Numbered from the stretch's first letter, positions 17,840-26,118 are shown. The stretch: 64,000 nucleotides of DNA from Patulibacter defluvii (GCF_034096925.1 NZ_JAWZSQ010000006.1:62001-126000), one strand, 5' to 3'. A program made the numbers and translations. Notes: a model not told the origin generated them from the sequence alone.

Positions 17840-17935
17840 GGACGGCAAAAGAAACCCAGCCCCCGCAGGGGCTGGGTGAGTGCGTAGACCTGTAGCACTG
17901 CCGTCTCGCTCCTACCCAACCATCCGGCCTCGACA
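17840..17935 (-). ncRNA. Candidate small RNA with intrinsic terminator
   Basis: On the minus strand this stretch has a small hairpin (GTGC...GCAC, 17878-17896) followed by the strong hairpin at 17854-17877 and then TTTCTTTT. The nearest minus-strand gene begins at 19296 and ends its message there, so this terminator must serve another transcript. No convincing protein is encoded. The 5' end and identity are unknown. Confidence 0.4.
17845..17877 (-). terminator. Intrinsic terminator facing the minus strand
   Basis: ACCCAGCCCC pairs with GGGGCTGGGT around a CGCA loop (17854-17877). On the minus strand the stem is followed by TTTCTTTT, a proper U-tract; on the plus strand only GAGTGCG follows. 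It may also act weakly after the amidohydrolase gene that ends at 17827. Confidence 0.65.
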
Positions 17936-18090
17936 GCCACCCGACTCGCACGGATCGCGAAGCCTAGCCCGAGACGTCTCTGGCTCCAAGCTAGGGTCCG
18001 CTGCTCGCAACTCGATACAGAGATACAACACAAGCCCAGTCGTCTCGGATATGGTCGTCCCGGAGGAGACCCGGCGGGAGGACGTGGATC

Positions 18091-19305
18091 GTGGGACAGC
18101 TCAGCAGGCGGCAGTTGCTCAGGGCCGGCGGCGCGCTCGGCGCCGCGGGCGTGCTCGGCGGCGCCGCTCCCTCGTGGGCCTGGGCCGCGTCGCAGTCGGT
18201 GGCGGGGCTCGGGGGGCAGACGCCGCCGTGGCTGGTCTGGGACGACGAGGTCGACCCGGTGGTGGCGGCGGTGATCGATCGCGGCCAGGTCGCGTCGGTC
18301 AACGCCCTGCTGCGCGGCTGGACCCGCAACGACCAGCCGCTGCCCGCCGGCCTGCCCGCCGACCTGCGGGACCTGATCGAGCACGTGCGCCAGCTGCCGC
18401 GGTGGACCGACGGGGCCAAGCTCGCCGCCGCGACCGCGTTCAACAACAAGCGCGGCACCTACCTGGGGATCACCTACGGCTTCGTCAGCGGCATGATGAG
18501 CACGGTCATCCCGCACGAGGCGCGGGCCGTCTACTACTCCAAGGGCGGCGCCGACATGAAGCGGCGGATCTCCCGCACCGCCAAGTTCGGCTACGACATC
18601 GGCGCCCGCAACGCCTTCCGCCCCGACGGTTCGATGATCGTCACCGCGGTCAAGACCCGGCTGGCCCACGCCGGCGTCCGCCACCTGCTGCCGCGCTCGC
18701 CGCACTGGACCGGGGTGGCCGACGAGGGCGTCCCGATCAGCCAGCGCGACATCCTCGTCACCTGGCACAGCCTGCCGACCTCGGTGATGCGGGCGATGCG
18801 GTCGTGGGGCGTGCGGATCTCCGCCTCCGAGGCCGACGCCTTCCTCCACACCTGGCAGGTCGCGGCCCACCTGCTCGGCGTCCGCGACGAGTACATCCCC
18901 GCCACCTGGGAGGCCGCCAACGCGCAGGCGCCGCAGATCCTCGACCCGGTGATGGCGCCGACGCCGGAGGGCGTGAAGCTGGCGCACTTCCTGGTCAACC
19001 TCGCGGCGGAGACGGACGGGGGCGTGCTCACCCGTCCGCTGCTCGAGGCGATGACGCGCTACTTCCTCGGCGACCGGATCGCTGGCTGGCTGGAGCTGCC
19101 GCGCAATCCGGGCTGGGACGAGGCGATCGCCGCCGGCTGGCCGCCGTTCGTGCTGCTGAAGGAGCTGGGCCTGCTGCTGCCCGGCGTCGACGAGCTCTAC
19201 TGGCTGTTCGACGAGTTCCTGCGCCAGGGCGCGCTCTGGTACCTGGGCGAGGGCCGGCCGCTCGACATCGAGATCCCCGACGGCAACAACCCCAACTACT
19301 CCTGA
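18091..19305 (+). CDS. Lcp-like (MpaB/DUF2236) haem oxygenase, Tat-exported
   Basis: The 404-residue protein starts at GTG 18091 behind GGGAGGA. A twin-arginine signal (SRRQLLRAGGALGAAGVLG, cleavage after WAWA near residue 33) indicates export of a folded, cofactor-loaded protein. The body matches latex-clearing protein/MpaB-type oxygenases: FGYDIGARNAFRPDGSMIVT, then VKTRLAHAGVR, where Lcp enzymes have their catalytic Arg/Lys/Thr and conserved His. Lcp proteins are b-type haem dioxygenases that cut polyisoprene. The substrate here could be another unsaturated polymer or lipid. It stands alone; its 3' end overlaps the convergent kinase gene by 10 bases. Confidence 0.8.
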   Translation: MGQLSRRQLLRAGGALGAAGVLGGAAPSWAWAASQSVAGLGGQTPPWLVWDDEVDPVVAAVIDRGQVASVNALLRGWTRNDQPLPAGLPADLRDLIEHVRQLPRWTDGAKLAAATAFNNKRGTYLGITYGFVSGMMSTVIPHEARAVYYSKGGADMKRRISRTAKFGYDIGARNAFRPDGSMIVTAVKTRLAHAGVRHLLPRSPHWTGVADEGVPISQRDILVTWHSLPTSVMRAMRSWGVRISASEADAFLHTWQVAAHLLGVRDEYIPATWEAANAQAPQILDPVMAPTPEGVKLAHFLVNLAAETDGGVLTRPLLEAMTRYFLGDRIAGWLELPRNPGWDEAIAAGWPPFVLLKELGLLLPGVDELYWLFDEFLRQGALWYLGEGRPLDIEIPDGNNPNYS

Positions 19306-21527
19306 CCGGGGTCGCCGTCGACCGCCACCGGCAGCTCGGCGCGGGTCACCGTGCCGCCCTCGCTGGCCGGGCGCATCAGCAGCTCGCCGCCGGCCTGCGC
19401 GACGCGCTCGCGCATGATCACCAGGCCGACGTGCCCGCGGTCGGGGGCGTTGGCGGCGGCGCGCGGATCGACGCCGACGCCGTCGTCGCGGACCTCGATC
19501 GTCAGCCGCGGGCCCCGCCGCTCGACGCGCACGTCGACCCGCCGGGCTCGCGCGTGCTTGGCCGCGTTGGCGTACGCCTCGCGCACCACCTGGACCACGA
19601 GCGCGTCGTGGACGCCGTCGGTCCCCGGTCCCAGCGCCAGGTCGACCGGCGGGCCGGGGCGCTCCAGCACCCGCTCGATCATCGCCCGCAGGCCGCCGCC
19701 GACCGCCGCCGCGCCCTCGTCGACCTCGATCGCCCCGACCGCCCGGACCAGCGCGGTGTCGGCCAGGTCGAGCAGCTCCAGCGCCCGCTCGGGTTCGTCC
19801 TCGGCCAGCTCGTGGCCGACCACGAGCAGCAGCTGGAGCGCGTCGTCGTGGAGGTCGGCGGCGATCCGGTCGCGCTCCTCCTGCTCGCGGCGGACGATCG
19901 CGACCACGCCGCGGTGGCGGGCCTCGATCGCCTGCTGGTAGACGTCGGCGATCCGTTCGCGGATCGCGATCAGGACGATCGTGACCAGCGTGACCCAGAC
20001 GATCAGGGCCGAGATCTCCGGTTGCGGCAGCTGGTCGGTGGCGGTCGCGGCCAGGGCCAGCGAGGGCCCGTTGACGGCGAGGACGTAGACCGGGCGCAGC
20101 ACCAGCCCACAGGCCAGCGCCAGCAGCTGCAGGACCGGCACCAGGGCCAGCTGCATCCCCGGCTCGACGAAGAAGAGGCCGAGGCAGAAGAGCGAGTTGA
20201 CGCCGACGACGGCCGCGTACCAGCGGGCGCGACGCAGCTGCCGGCCGGCCAGCGCCTCGGCCGCGAGCACGACGGCGAACGGCAGCGCGACCCACCAGTA
20301 CCCGTGGTCGGCGGAGTGCACCAGGCCGAGCGCCAGCACCGTCGCCGCGGCGCCGCCCCAGACCACCTGCAGCGACGGGATCGTCTCGCGGAAGCGCACC
20401 CCGAGCGAGACCCAGGCCCGGGTCGGCGCGACCGCCGTCACGGTCGGCAGCGTGACGGCCACCCGCAGCACCGCCTCGCGGACGTCGCGGGTCAGCTGCA
20501 GCCGCCCGCCGCGGGCGTCGGCGCGGCCGCGGAGGGCGATCCAGCGCGGCTCGCCGAGGTCGATCGGGCCGATCGGGCCGACGCGCAGCTCGATCGCGAC
20601 CCCGTCCTCGGTCGCGCGGACGGCGATCGTCGTCCGGTGGACGCCGGGCGCGACGGCGGCGGCGGTCACGATCGCGTCGCGGACGAACGAGAGCAGCGTC
20701 TGCGACAGCTCGGTCGGCACCCGCTCGTCGACCTCGACCTCGACCAGCGCGGCCGGCAGCTCGCGGGCGACCAGCGCGGCGAGGGCGGCGTCCAGGCTCT
20801 CGTCGTCGTCGGGCATGCTGCGCAGCTCGGCCATCAGCGTCCGCAGCCGCTGCGAGACGTCGGGCACCCCGGCCGTCGCCCGCGGCAGGGCGCCGGCGAC
20901 CACCAGCCGTCGCACGTCGGCCAGCCGCAGGGCGACCTCGCTCCGCAGCCGTTCGCCGACCAGGTGGCGGGTGGCGTCGTCCATCCGCTGGCCGGCGAGC
21001 GCCCGCTGCATCGCGTCGAGCCGGTCGAAGCGCCGCCGCAGGCCGCCGGTGCCGGTGGCGATCGCGATCCCGATCGCCACCGACCAGGCCTCGGCGACGA
21101 GGAACCCGAGGAGGGCCGGGTCGTCGCCCCCGAACGCCACCCGCACGACCGCCGTCAGCGCGCCGGCGACGATGATCGAGAGCGGGTCGACGACCACGCC
21201 GCCGATCATCGGCAGCGCGATCAGCAGCCACAGCACGGGGCTGGCGTCCTGGCCGGAGAGCGCGGCGAAGGCCAGCACCAGGGCCATGTCGGCGCCCACC
21301 AGCAGCAGCCGCAGGGGGGTGACGTCGCGCTCGGCCCCCCGCCACCGGTCGCCGACCGCCAGCCACGCGAGGGCGAGGACGCCGACGGCGACGGTCGGCA
21401 GCGGATCGCCCGGTCCGATCAGCGCCAGCACGAGCGCCCCCACGACCGTCAACCGGCGCAGGGTCATGGCGCCGCGCATGCGCGCGTCGCTCGCCGCCCC
21501 CGCGAAAGTCTCGGTCGTCCTCGCCAC
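19296..21527 (-). CDS. NarL-type sensor histidine kinase with a second degenerate kinase module
   Basis: The 743-residue protein has two membrane blocks. Residues about 25-160 hold several helices. They are followed by a region resembling a dimerisation helix and ATPase (RMDDATRHLVGERLRSEVAL, later TELSQTLLSFVRDAIVTAA) but with no phospho-accepting His and no N/G boxes. A second helix block (about 390-530) follows, then an intact HisKA_3 (ERDRIAADLHDDALQLLL) and HATPase_c (REAYANAAKHAR; VRDDGVGVD). It looks like a tandem duplication in which the first copy decayed or became a sensor. No response regulator is adjacent. It is transcribed toward the Lcp-like gene. Confidence 0.85.
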   Translation of the reverse strand: MARTTETFAGAASDARMRGAMTLRRLTVVGALVLALIGPGDPLPTVAVGVLALAWLAVGDRWRGAERDVTPLRLLLVGADMALVLAFAALSGQDASPVLWLLIALPMIGGVVVDPLSIIVAGALTAVVRVAFGGDDPALLGFLVAEAWSVAIGIAIATGTGGLRRRFDRLDAMQRALAGQRMDDATRHLVGERLRSEVALRLADVRRLVVAGALPRATAGVPDVSQRLRTLMAELRSMPDDDESLDAALAALVARELPAALVEVEVDERVPTELSQTLLSFVRDAIVTAAAVAPGVHRTTIAVRATEDGVAIELRVGPIGPIDLGEPRWIALRGRADARGGRLQLTRDVREAVLRVAVTLPTVTAVAPTRAWVSLGVRFRETIPSLQVVWGGAAATVLALGLVHSADHGYWWVALPFAVVLAAEALAGRQLRRARWYAAVVGVNSLFCLGLFFVEPGMQLALVPVLQLLALACGLVLRPVYVLAVNGPSLALAATATDQLPQPEISALIVWVTLVTIVLIAIRERIADVYQQAIEARHRGVVAIVRREQEERDRIAADLHDDALQLLLVVGHELAEDEPERALELLDLADTALVRAVGAIEVDEGAAAVGGGLRAMIERVLERPGPPVDLALGPGTDGVHDALVVQVVREAYANAAKHARARRVDVRVERRGPRLTIEVRDDGVGVDPRAAANAPDRGHVGLVIMRERVAQAGGELLMRPASEGGTVTRAELPVAVDGDPGQE

Positions 21528-21694
21528 GTCGGTCCCTCGTCCCCCCTACGTCGCGACCGTGGATGGGCGGCGGGCCGCCGGGGCGGCGCAGGCCTCCGAT
21601 CACGATTCGCGAGCGGACAGCGTACAACGCGGACGGTCCGGACGAGGTCGCTGCCGGCGCCCCAGCGACCGCCGACCTTCGGCCGGTCGTCTGG

Positions 21695-21700
21695 GATACT
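21695..21700 (+). promoter_or_regulatory. Leaderless -10 box (GATACT) of the second kinase
   Basis: TGGGATACT is an extended -10 element. Eight bases separate it from the GTG at 21709, so the message should start at the start codon. There is no Shine-Dalgarno sequence. Confidence 0.5.
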
Positions 21701-21708
21701 CGGCCGCA

Positions 21709-23052
21709 GTGCGGAAGCGTACGGCGTCGTCGCGGTCCCACGGGCGGCGCCTGGCGTACGCGGCCCGCGGTCTTCGACGTGATCTGGAGCCCTTCCGCCG
21801 GGCGGGCGCGGGCAGCGGACGACCGTCGCCGCGGGCGCCGAGTCTGGCCTCGGCCTTCCGGCTCGCGCGGATCGTGGGGGCGCTGGGCCTGGCCTGGCTG
21901 ACCTTCTGGTTGAGCGTCCCGCCGCGGGCGGGCGTCGCGGTGGTGGTGGTCGGGGTCGCGTGGACCGTGGCCTCGTCGGCGCTGCTGTGGTCGGCGCGGC
22001 GGCCGGGGCGGGCGTTCGTCGCGGTCGCGGCCGTCGACGCGCTGCTGGTGGTGCTGCTGGTCGCGCTGGCCCCGGACGGCGCCGCGCCCGAGCCCGCGCT
22101 GCTGGCGCTCGCGTTCCTGCCGCTCGCCTGGAGCCTCTTCGCCGTGCCGCGGACGCACGCGATCCTGACCCTGCCGCTGATCCTCGGCGCGGGCATCGCC
22201 GTCACCGTCGCCGTCGGCGGCGATCCGGCCCGCGTCGTCGGGGTCACCGCGGCCGTCGCCGCGTCGGCCGTCGTCGGACAGCTGCTCGCCCGCCGCCGCG
22301 GGAGCTGGCAGGCGGCCGCGGCCCGCGGCGCGACCATCGAGGCGCTGGCCGGCGAGGGCCGCGAGCGGATGCGACTGGCCGACCTGCTGCACGACGGTCC
22401 GCTGCAGAACGCGCTCTGGGTCCGGGGCGAGCTGGGCGCCGACCCCTACCTGCGCGACGGCTCGCTCGACCTGGCGCGGTCGGCGATCGACGAGACGATC
22501 GACGAGCTGCGGGCGCTGTCGCACGGGCTCGACCCGATCGGCGTCACCGCCCTCGACGAGCGGCTGGCGGCGATCGCGGCGATGCACGAGCGCGGCGGGC
22601 GGCTGCGGGTCGACCTGACCGTCGCCGTCGCCAGCACCGGCTACGACGACCTGGTCGCCTCGGCGGTCCGCGAGCTGCTGGCCAACGTCGGCAAGCACGC
22701 GTCGGCGACCGCCGCGGCCGTCTCGGTCGGCACCGGTCCCGACGCCGTCCGGCTGGCGGTCGTCGACGACGGCGAGGGCTACGCGCGCCACCGCAGCCGG
22801 GTCCGGCGCGAGAGCGGACGCGGGCAGCGCCGGGGCCTGGCCTCGCTCGAGCGGCGGGTGGTCGCCGTCGGCGGCACGCTGCTGATCGAGAGCCCGGTCG
22901 CCGACGGTCGCGGCACGCTGGTCACCGTCGCCCTGCCGCGGCGGGCCGCCGAGCGCGGTCGCGCGGCGCCGTCGCGGGTGGCCGGGCGCCGCGCCGGGGC
23001 CGACGGCGACCGGTCGTCGCGCGCGTGCTCCCCCTCCGGACGCGCGGCCTAG
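21709..23052 (+). CDS. NarL-type sensor histidine kinase
   Basis: The 447-residue membrane kinase starts at GTG 21709, chosen because an extended -10 lies just upstream and the upstream frame is a shadow of the divergent kinase. About five hydrophobic helices (near residues 50-200) form the sensor. HisKA_3 has RMRLADLLHDGPLQNAL with the phosphorylatable His. The ATPase has VRELLANVGKHAS (N box) and VVDDGEGYARH (G1). The C-terminal about 40 residues are Arg/Ala-rich and disordered. It is head-to-head with the larger kinase (about 180 bases between starts). With no response regulator in the window, the partner must be elsewhere. Confidence 0.88.
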   Translation: MRKRTASSRSHGRRLAYAARGLRRDLEPFRRAGAGSGRPSPRAPSLASAFRLARIVGALGLAWLTFWLSVPPRAGVAVVVVGVAWTVASSALLWSARRPGRAFVAVAAVDALLVVLLVALAPDGAAPEPALLALAFLPLAWSLFAVPRTHAILTLPLILGAGIAVTVAVGGDPARVVGVTAAVAASAVVGQLLARRRGSWQAAAARGATIEALAGEGRERMRLADLLHDGPLQNALWVRGELGADPYLRDGSLDLARSAIDETIDELRALSHGLDPIGVTALDERLAAIAAMHERGGRLRVDLTVAVASTGYDDLVASAVRELLANVGKHASATAAAVSVGTGPDAVRLAVVDDGEGYARHRSRVRRESGRGQRRGLASLERRVVAVGGTLLIESPVADGRGTLVTVALPRRAAERGRAAPSRVAGRRAGADGDRSSRACSPSGRAA

Positions 23053-23055
23053 AAT
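23050..23055 (+). promoter_or_regulatory. Leaderless -10 box (TAGAAT) overlapping the kinase stop
   Basis: TAGAAT includes the kinase TAG stop codon and is followed by seven bases and the ATG at 23063. This spacing puts transcription start at the A of the ATG, which favours 23063 over the ATG at 23054. Confidence 0.5.
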
Positions 23056-23062
23056 GGCGGCG

Positions 23063-23395
23063 ATGAGCGGCGGGCCGAACCGGCGGGTGCTCCTCGGCGC
23101 CCTCGCCGCCGTGCTCGCGCTGTCGGCGCTGCTGCTGCTGACCGACGTGCTCGGCCGCTGCGTCGAGCAGGCCCACCTGCTGCCGGCGCTGGTGCTGCTG
23201 GTGCCGGTCGTCCTCAGTCGCCCGCTGATCGACCTCGCGCAGTGGCTGCGGGGAGCCGGCCGTTCCTCGGTCCGCTGGCACCCGGTCCGGATCGTCGCCC
23301 GCCCGCGGCGTCGCCGGCCCGCGCCGGTGGTGCGCGGCAGCCGGCTGCTGGGTGCCTCGCTGGCGGTCCGTCCGCCGCCCGCGGCCGCCGCCTGA
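23063..23395 (+). CDS. Small two-helix membrane protein, unknown function
   Basis: The 110-residue protein has two strongly hydrophobic helices (VLLGALAAVLALSALLLL and LLPALVLLVPVVLS) with a Cys between them (LGRCVEQAH). A basic, Pro/Arg-rich tail of about 45 residues follows and is probably cytoplasmic. I do not recognise the family. It lies between a sensor kinase and the CtaG gene. The start at 23063 is preferred because of the leaderless promoter just before it; an in-frame ATG at 23054 would add three residues. Confidence 0.55.
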   Translation: MSGGPNRRVLLGALAAVLALSALLLLTDVLGRCVEQAHLLPALVLLVPVVLSRPLIDLAQWLRGAGRSSVRWHPVRIVARPRRRRPAPVVRGSRLLGASLAVRPPPAAAA

Positions 23396-23510
23396 TCGCC
23401 CCGCCCGGCCGCGCCGCCGGGCGCCTCCTCCGCTCGACGCCTCCGCTCGCCGCAGCCCGCCTGCCGGTGCCGGCGCGTCCTTCGTCATCCCCGTTGGAAC
23501 GGATCCGTTC

Positions 23511-23624
23511 GTGCGCAAGCCCAGCTCGCTCCAGGTCGTGACCGTGCTGTTCGCGGTCACCCTCGTCGTCGTGACCATCGCCTTCGTCGTGCTCGTCGTC
23601 GTCCTCGGCGGCCGCGCCCGATGA
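23511..23624 (+). CDS. Single-helix miniprotein, possible cytochrome oxidase subunit IIa
   Basis: The GTG start gives only 37 residues: a short polar start (RKPSSLQ), one long hydrophobic helix (VVTVLFAVTLVVVTIAFVV) and a GGRAR end. Size and topology resemble the 34-residue subunit IIa of ba3-type oxidases, and the next gene is the oxidase assembly factor CtaG. Low-complexity helices match many things, so the assignment is tentative. Confidence 0.4.
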   Translation: MRKPSSLQVVTVLFAVTLVVVTIAFVVLVVVLGGRAR

Positions 23625-23655
23625 GCCCGCCCGCCGGCCGCCGAGGAGCGGTCTG

Positions 23656-24417
23656 ATGCAGTGGCTCGGCAGCGACGACGGCACGCTGCTGCCGGTCCTC
23701 GTGCTGGTTGCCGCCGTCGCCGCATGGACCTGGCGGGCTCCTCGCGACGGCCCCGGAGGCGGTCGCCGACTGGCGCGGCTGGCCCTGCCGGCGGTGCTGC
23801 TCGCGACGTTTGCCGGCCCGCTGGAGTGGCTGGCCGAGGAGCGGCTGATGGCCGCCCACATGGTCCAGCACCTGCTGCTGGTCTCGGCGATCCCGGCGCT
23901 GCTGTTCGCCGTCGCGCCGACGCCGCTGCTCGAACGGATCGAGACGGCCGGCCCGACCCGCTGGCTGGCCGGACCGGCCGCGGCGCCGCTGGCGGCGGTC
24001 CTCGGCGTCGGCGCGGTCTGGGCGGCCCACGTCCCCGCGGTGCTCGGCGGAGCGTTGGAGAACCCGCCGCTGACCGACCTCGGCCACCTGGCCCTGATCG
24101 CGGTCGGCGTCGTGCTGCTCTGGCCGCTGCTCGGCCCCTCGCGGCTGACCGGCCTGCGGGCGCTCGGCTACCTGGCCGTCACCGACCTGCTGATCGGGGT
24201 CCTCGGCCTCTGGCTCGCCTGGTACCCGGAGGTGGTCTATCCGTTCTACGCCGAAGGCCCCGGCGCGCTCGGGATCGACCCGCCCAACGACCAGGCGCTC
24301 GCCGGCGGGATCCTGCTGGTCGTCGCCGAGCCGTTCCTGGCGGTCGAGGTGGTGCTGCTGTTCTTCCGCGCGCTCGACGACGCGGAGGCGGCCGACGCGG
24401 ACGCCGACGAGGCCTGA
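23656..24417 (+). CDS. ctaG: CtaG-like cytochrome c oxidase assembly membrane protein
   Basis: The 253-residue protein has about seven membrane helices and the His-rich helix typical of the caa3-type CtaG family (MAAHMVQHLLLVSAIPALLF). Another conserved His lies in VWAAHVP and aromatic residues in WYPEVVYPFY. The acidic C-terminus (DDAEAADADADEA) is cytoplasmic. Family members help insert copper into terminal oxidase. It is the last gene before the genomic island begins at 24.42 kb and is not disrupted by it. Confidence 0.85.
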   Translation: MQWLGSDDGTLLPVLVLVAAVAAWTWRAPRDGPGGGRRLARLALPAVLLATFAGPLEWLAEERLMAAHMVQHLLLVSAIPALLFAVAPTPLLERIETAGPTRWLAGPAAAPLAAVLGVGAVWAAHVPAVLGGALENPPLTDLGHLALIAVGVVLLWPLLGPSRLTGLRALGYLAVTDLLIGVLGLWLAWYPEVVYPFYAEGPGALGIDPPNDQALAGGILLVVAEPFLAVEVVLLFFRALDDAEAADADADEA

Positions 24418-24423
24418 CCTCGA

Positions 24424-24464
24424 TGCCCCCAGCAGGATTCGAACCTGCGCACATGGTTTAGGAA
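24424..24464 (-). repeat. Partial tRNA-Arg 3' end: outer left attachment-site copy
   Basis: Forty of 41 bases match the 3' half of the tRNA-Arg(CCU) gene at 60933-60973, from the discriminator base through the anticodon loop; the mismatch is at 24454 (T for C). This is the footprint of tRNA-targeted integration and marks the outermost left edge of the island. Confidence 0.85.
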
Positions 24465-24520
24465 GGCCGACCAGCGCCCTCCATCGCTCGTGTTTTGGCG
24501 GGGCCTGCTCGTCGGCTACC

Positions 24521-25633
24521 GTGAGCCAGGTGACCGGTTCCCCCGCTCGACGGACCGCCGCCGAGGTCGCCACGTCGCCTGCGTACCGCGCCCTGCTCGC
24601 CACGCTCTCAGAGCGGATTCGCAGCTCCCGGAACCGCGCCGCGCGCGCAGTGAACACCGAGCTCGTGCTGCTCTACTGGTCGATCGGCCGCGAGATCCTC
24701 GATCGCCAGGAGCAACTCGGTTGGGGCGACGACGTCGTCGGCCGGCTCAGCGAGGATCTGCGCACCGACACCGGGGGCGTCCGCGGGTTCTCCCGGCGAA
24801 ACCTCTTCTACATGCGCCGCTTTGCGGCGCTGTGGCCCGAAGCTGAGAAAGTGCAGACGCTGTCTGCACAATTGGGCTGGTCGCATCACCAGGTTCTGCT
24901 GGACGCGTTCTCCGACGAGCCGGAACCGTACGCCTGGTACGTCACCAAGGCCCGTGAGCAAGGTTGGTCGGTACGTCACCTCAAGGCCCAGATCGACCTG
25001 CGTCTCCACGAACGGACCGGCACGGCCATCTCGAACTTCCCCGCGGCTCTCCCGGCCGATGCAGCTGATCGGACGCTCGCCGCGACGAAGGACCCGTACG
25101 TCTTCGACTTCCTCGACCTCACCGAGACCGCCCAAGAGCGAGAGCTCGAGCAGGCCCTGATCGACGACATCCAGCGCTTCCTCCTGGAGCTCGGTACCGG
25201 ATTCGCGTTCTACGGCCGCCAGAAGGCGCTTCAAGTCGGCGAACGCGAGTTCTTCCTCGATCTCCTCTTCTATCACCAGGTGTTGCGGCGCTTCGTGGTC
25301 ATCGACCTGAAGATCGGGCCGTTCCAGCCCGAGCACGTCAGCAAGATGAACCTCTACCTCAACGCCGTCGACGAGCAACTCCGCCACGGTGACGACCAGG
25401 AGTCCGTCGGAATCATCCTCTGCACCAGCCGCGACGAGACCGTCGCCAAGCTCGCACTGCACCGCGTCTACGCCCCGATCGCCGTCTCCACCTGGCGCGC
25501 CGATGTTCCGCCGGAGCTTCCAGCCGTCGAGGTCGGCGACGAGGTCCCGCGTGATCTCGCCAGCCTCGCTGAGCTGGAGGACGTTCGGGCGCGACTCCTC
25601 GAGCGCGTTTCCCGTCGGACCAGCGAACGCTGA
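24521..25633 (+). CDS. DUF1016/YhcG-type PD-(D/E)XK nuclease
   Basis: The 370-residue protein matches YhcG family length and layout. The N-terminal winged-helix-like DUF1016_N domain (about 20-165) includes ELVLLYWSIGREILDRQE and GFSRRNLFYMRRF. The C-terminal nuclease domain (about 200-345) has GFAFYGRQKALQVG, the acidic FFLDLLFYHQ and VIDLKIG, which supply the D...E/D-x-K residues. Such proteins are predicted DNases linked to mobile elements and defence. It starts at GTG 24521 and is the only gene between two partial copies of the tRNA-Arg attachment site, so it looks like the cargo of a small separate insertion. Codon use is less GC-saturated than its neighbours. Confidence 0.85.
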   Translation: MSQVTGSPARRTAAEVATSPAYRALLATLSERIRSSRNRAARAVNTELVLLYWSIGREILDRQEQLGWGDDVVGRLSEDLRTDTGGVRGFSRRNLFYMRRFAALWPEAEKVQTLSAQLGWSHHQVLLDAFSDEPEPYAWYVTKAREQGWSVRHLKAQIDLRLHERTGTAISNFPAALPADAADRTLAATKDPYVFDFLDLTETAQERELEQALIDDIQRFLLELGTGFAFYGRQKALQVGEREFFLDLLFYHQVLRRFVVIDLKIGPFQPEHVSKMNLYLNAVDEQLRHGDDQESVGIILCTSRDETVAKLALHRVYAPIAVSTWRADVPPELPAVEVGDEVPRDLASLAELEDVRARLLERVSRRTSER

Positions 25634-25676
25634 ACGCGATAGGCCTCAGCGTCTCCTCGCGTCGAGTCTCGATCGA

Positions 25677-25719
25677 TGCCCCCAGCAGGATTCGAACCTG
25701 CGCACACGGTTTAGGAAAC
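25677..25719 (-). repeat. Partial tRNA-Arg 3' end: inner left attachment site (attL)
   Basis: All 43 bases are identical to 60933-60975, the 3' half of tRNA-Arg(CCU) from the discriminator base through the anticodon loop. Exact identity ends in the anticodon stem. This is the most likely left junction of the 35-kb main element. Confidence 0.9.
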
Positions 25720-25804
25720 AGGTCACGGCCCTCGCGCCAGCTCGCACCAGCTCGAGTAACGCCGATCTATACGGCGATTCTGCGGGTTCGACTCGGACGA
25801 AACT

Positions 25805-25857
25805 GGAACAAGAACTTGAACAAATCGACCGCTGGGGAACAAGATGGGGAACAAGAG
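25805..25857 (+). repeat. Candidate integrase arm-binding repeats, left end
   Basis: Three copies of GGAACAAGA (starting 25805, 25835, 25848), the first followed by a TTGAACAAATC element. The segment CGACCGCTGGGGAACAAGA (25826-25844) recurs at the right end of the island (60839-60856). Repeats of this kind just inside attL and attR are typical arm sites for tyrosine integrases. Confidence 0.6.
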
Positions 25858-26118
25858 TCGGTCGCTCGAACGGTCTCGCAGCCGGGCCGGGCCGATCTCG
25901 GCAAGCCCGCTTCCTGCTCCCACCTGATCAGGTCTCCAGATTCTGCAGCTACTGGCTGCACAACGGCTCGGGACCTCTTGCGCGAGTCGTTCGCTGGGCG
26001 CACGAGCAACCAAATCGGTGAGCGCGAAAACCCGGGGGCCTCCGGGAGATGAACGCCTGACCGTGGCCGAAGCGACCGGACCGGGGACCACGGACGTAGG
26101 ATCGTTCGACGAGGCCAA
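25858..26118. other. Gene-free stretch inside attL
   Basis: No credible gene is visible. The stretch holds a 12-base perfect palindrome, ACCTGATCAGGT (25922-25933), and a TAGGAT box (26097-26102) that could serve as -10 for the truncated frame starting at 26119. Confidence 0.5.

Noticed and set aside
21541..21708. Response regulator gene between the two kinases
   Set aside because: The gap is only about 180 bases and contains no receiver or LuxR-type domain in any frame.
17725..22791. 1,688-codon open frame on the minus strand
   Set aside because: It spans two real genes on opposite strands, is Arg/Pro/Gly-rich and has no domains. Long antisense frames are expected where third codon positions are nearly all G or C.
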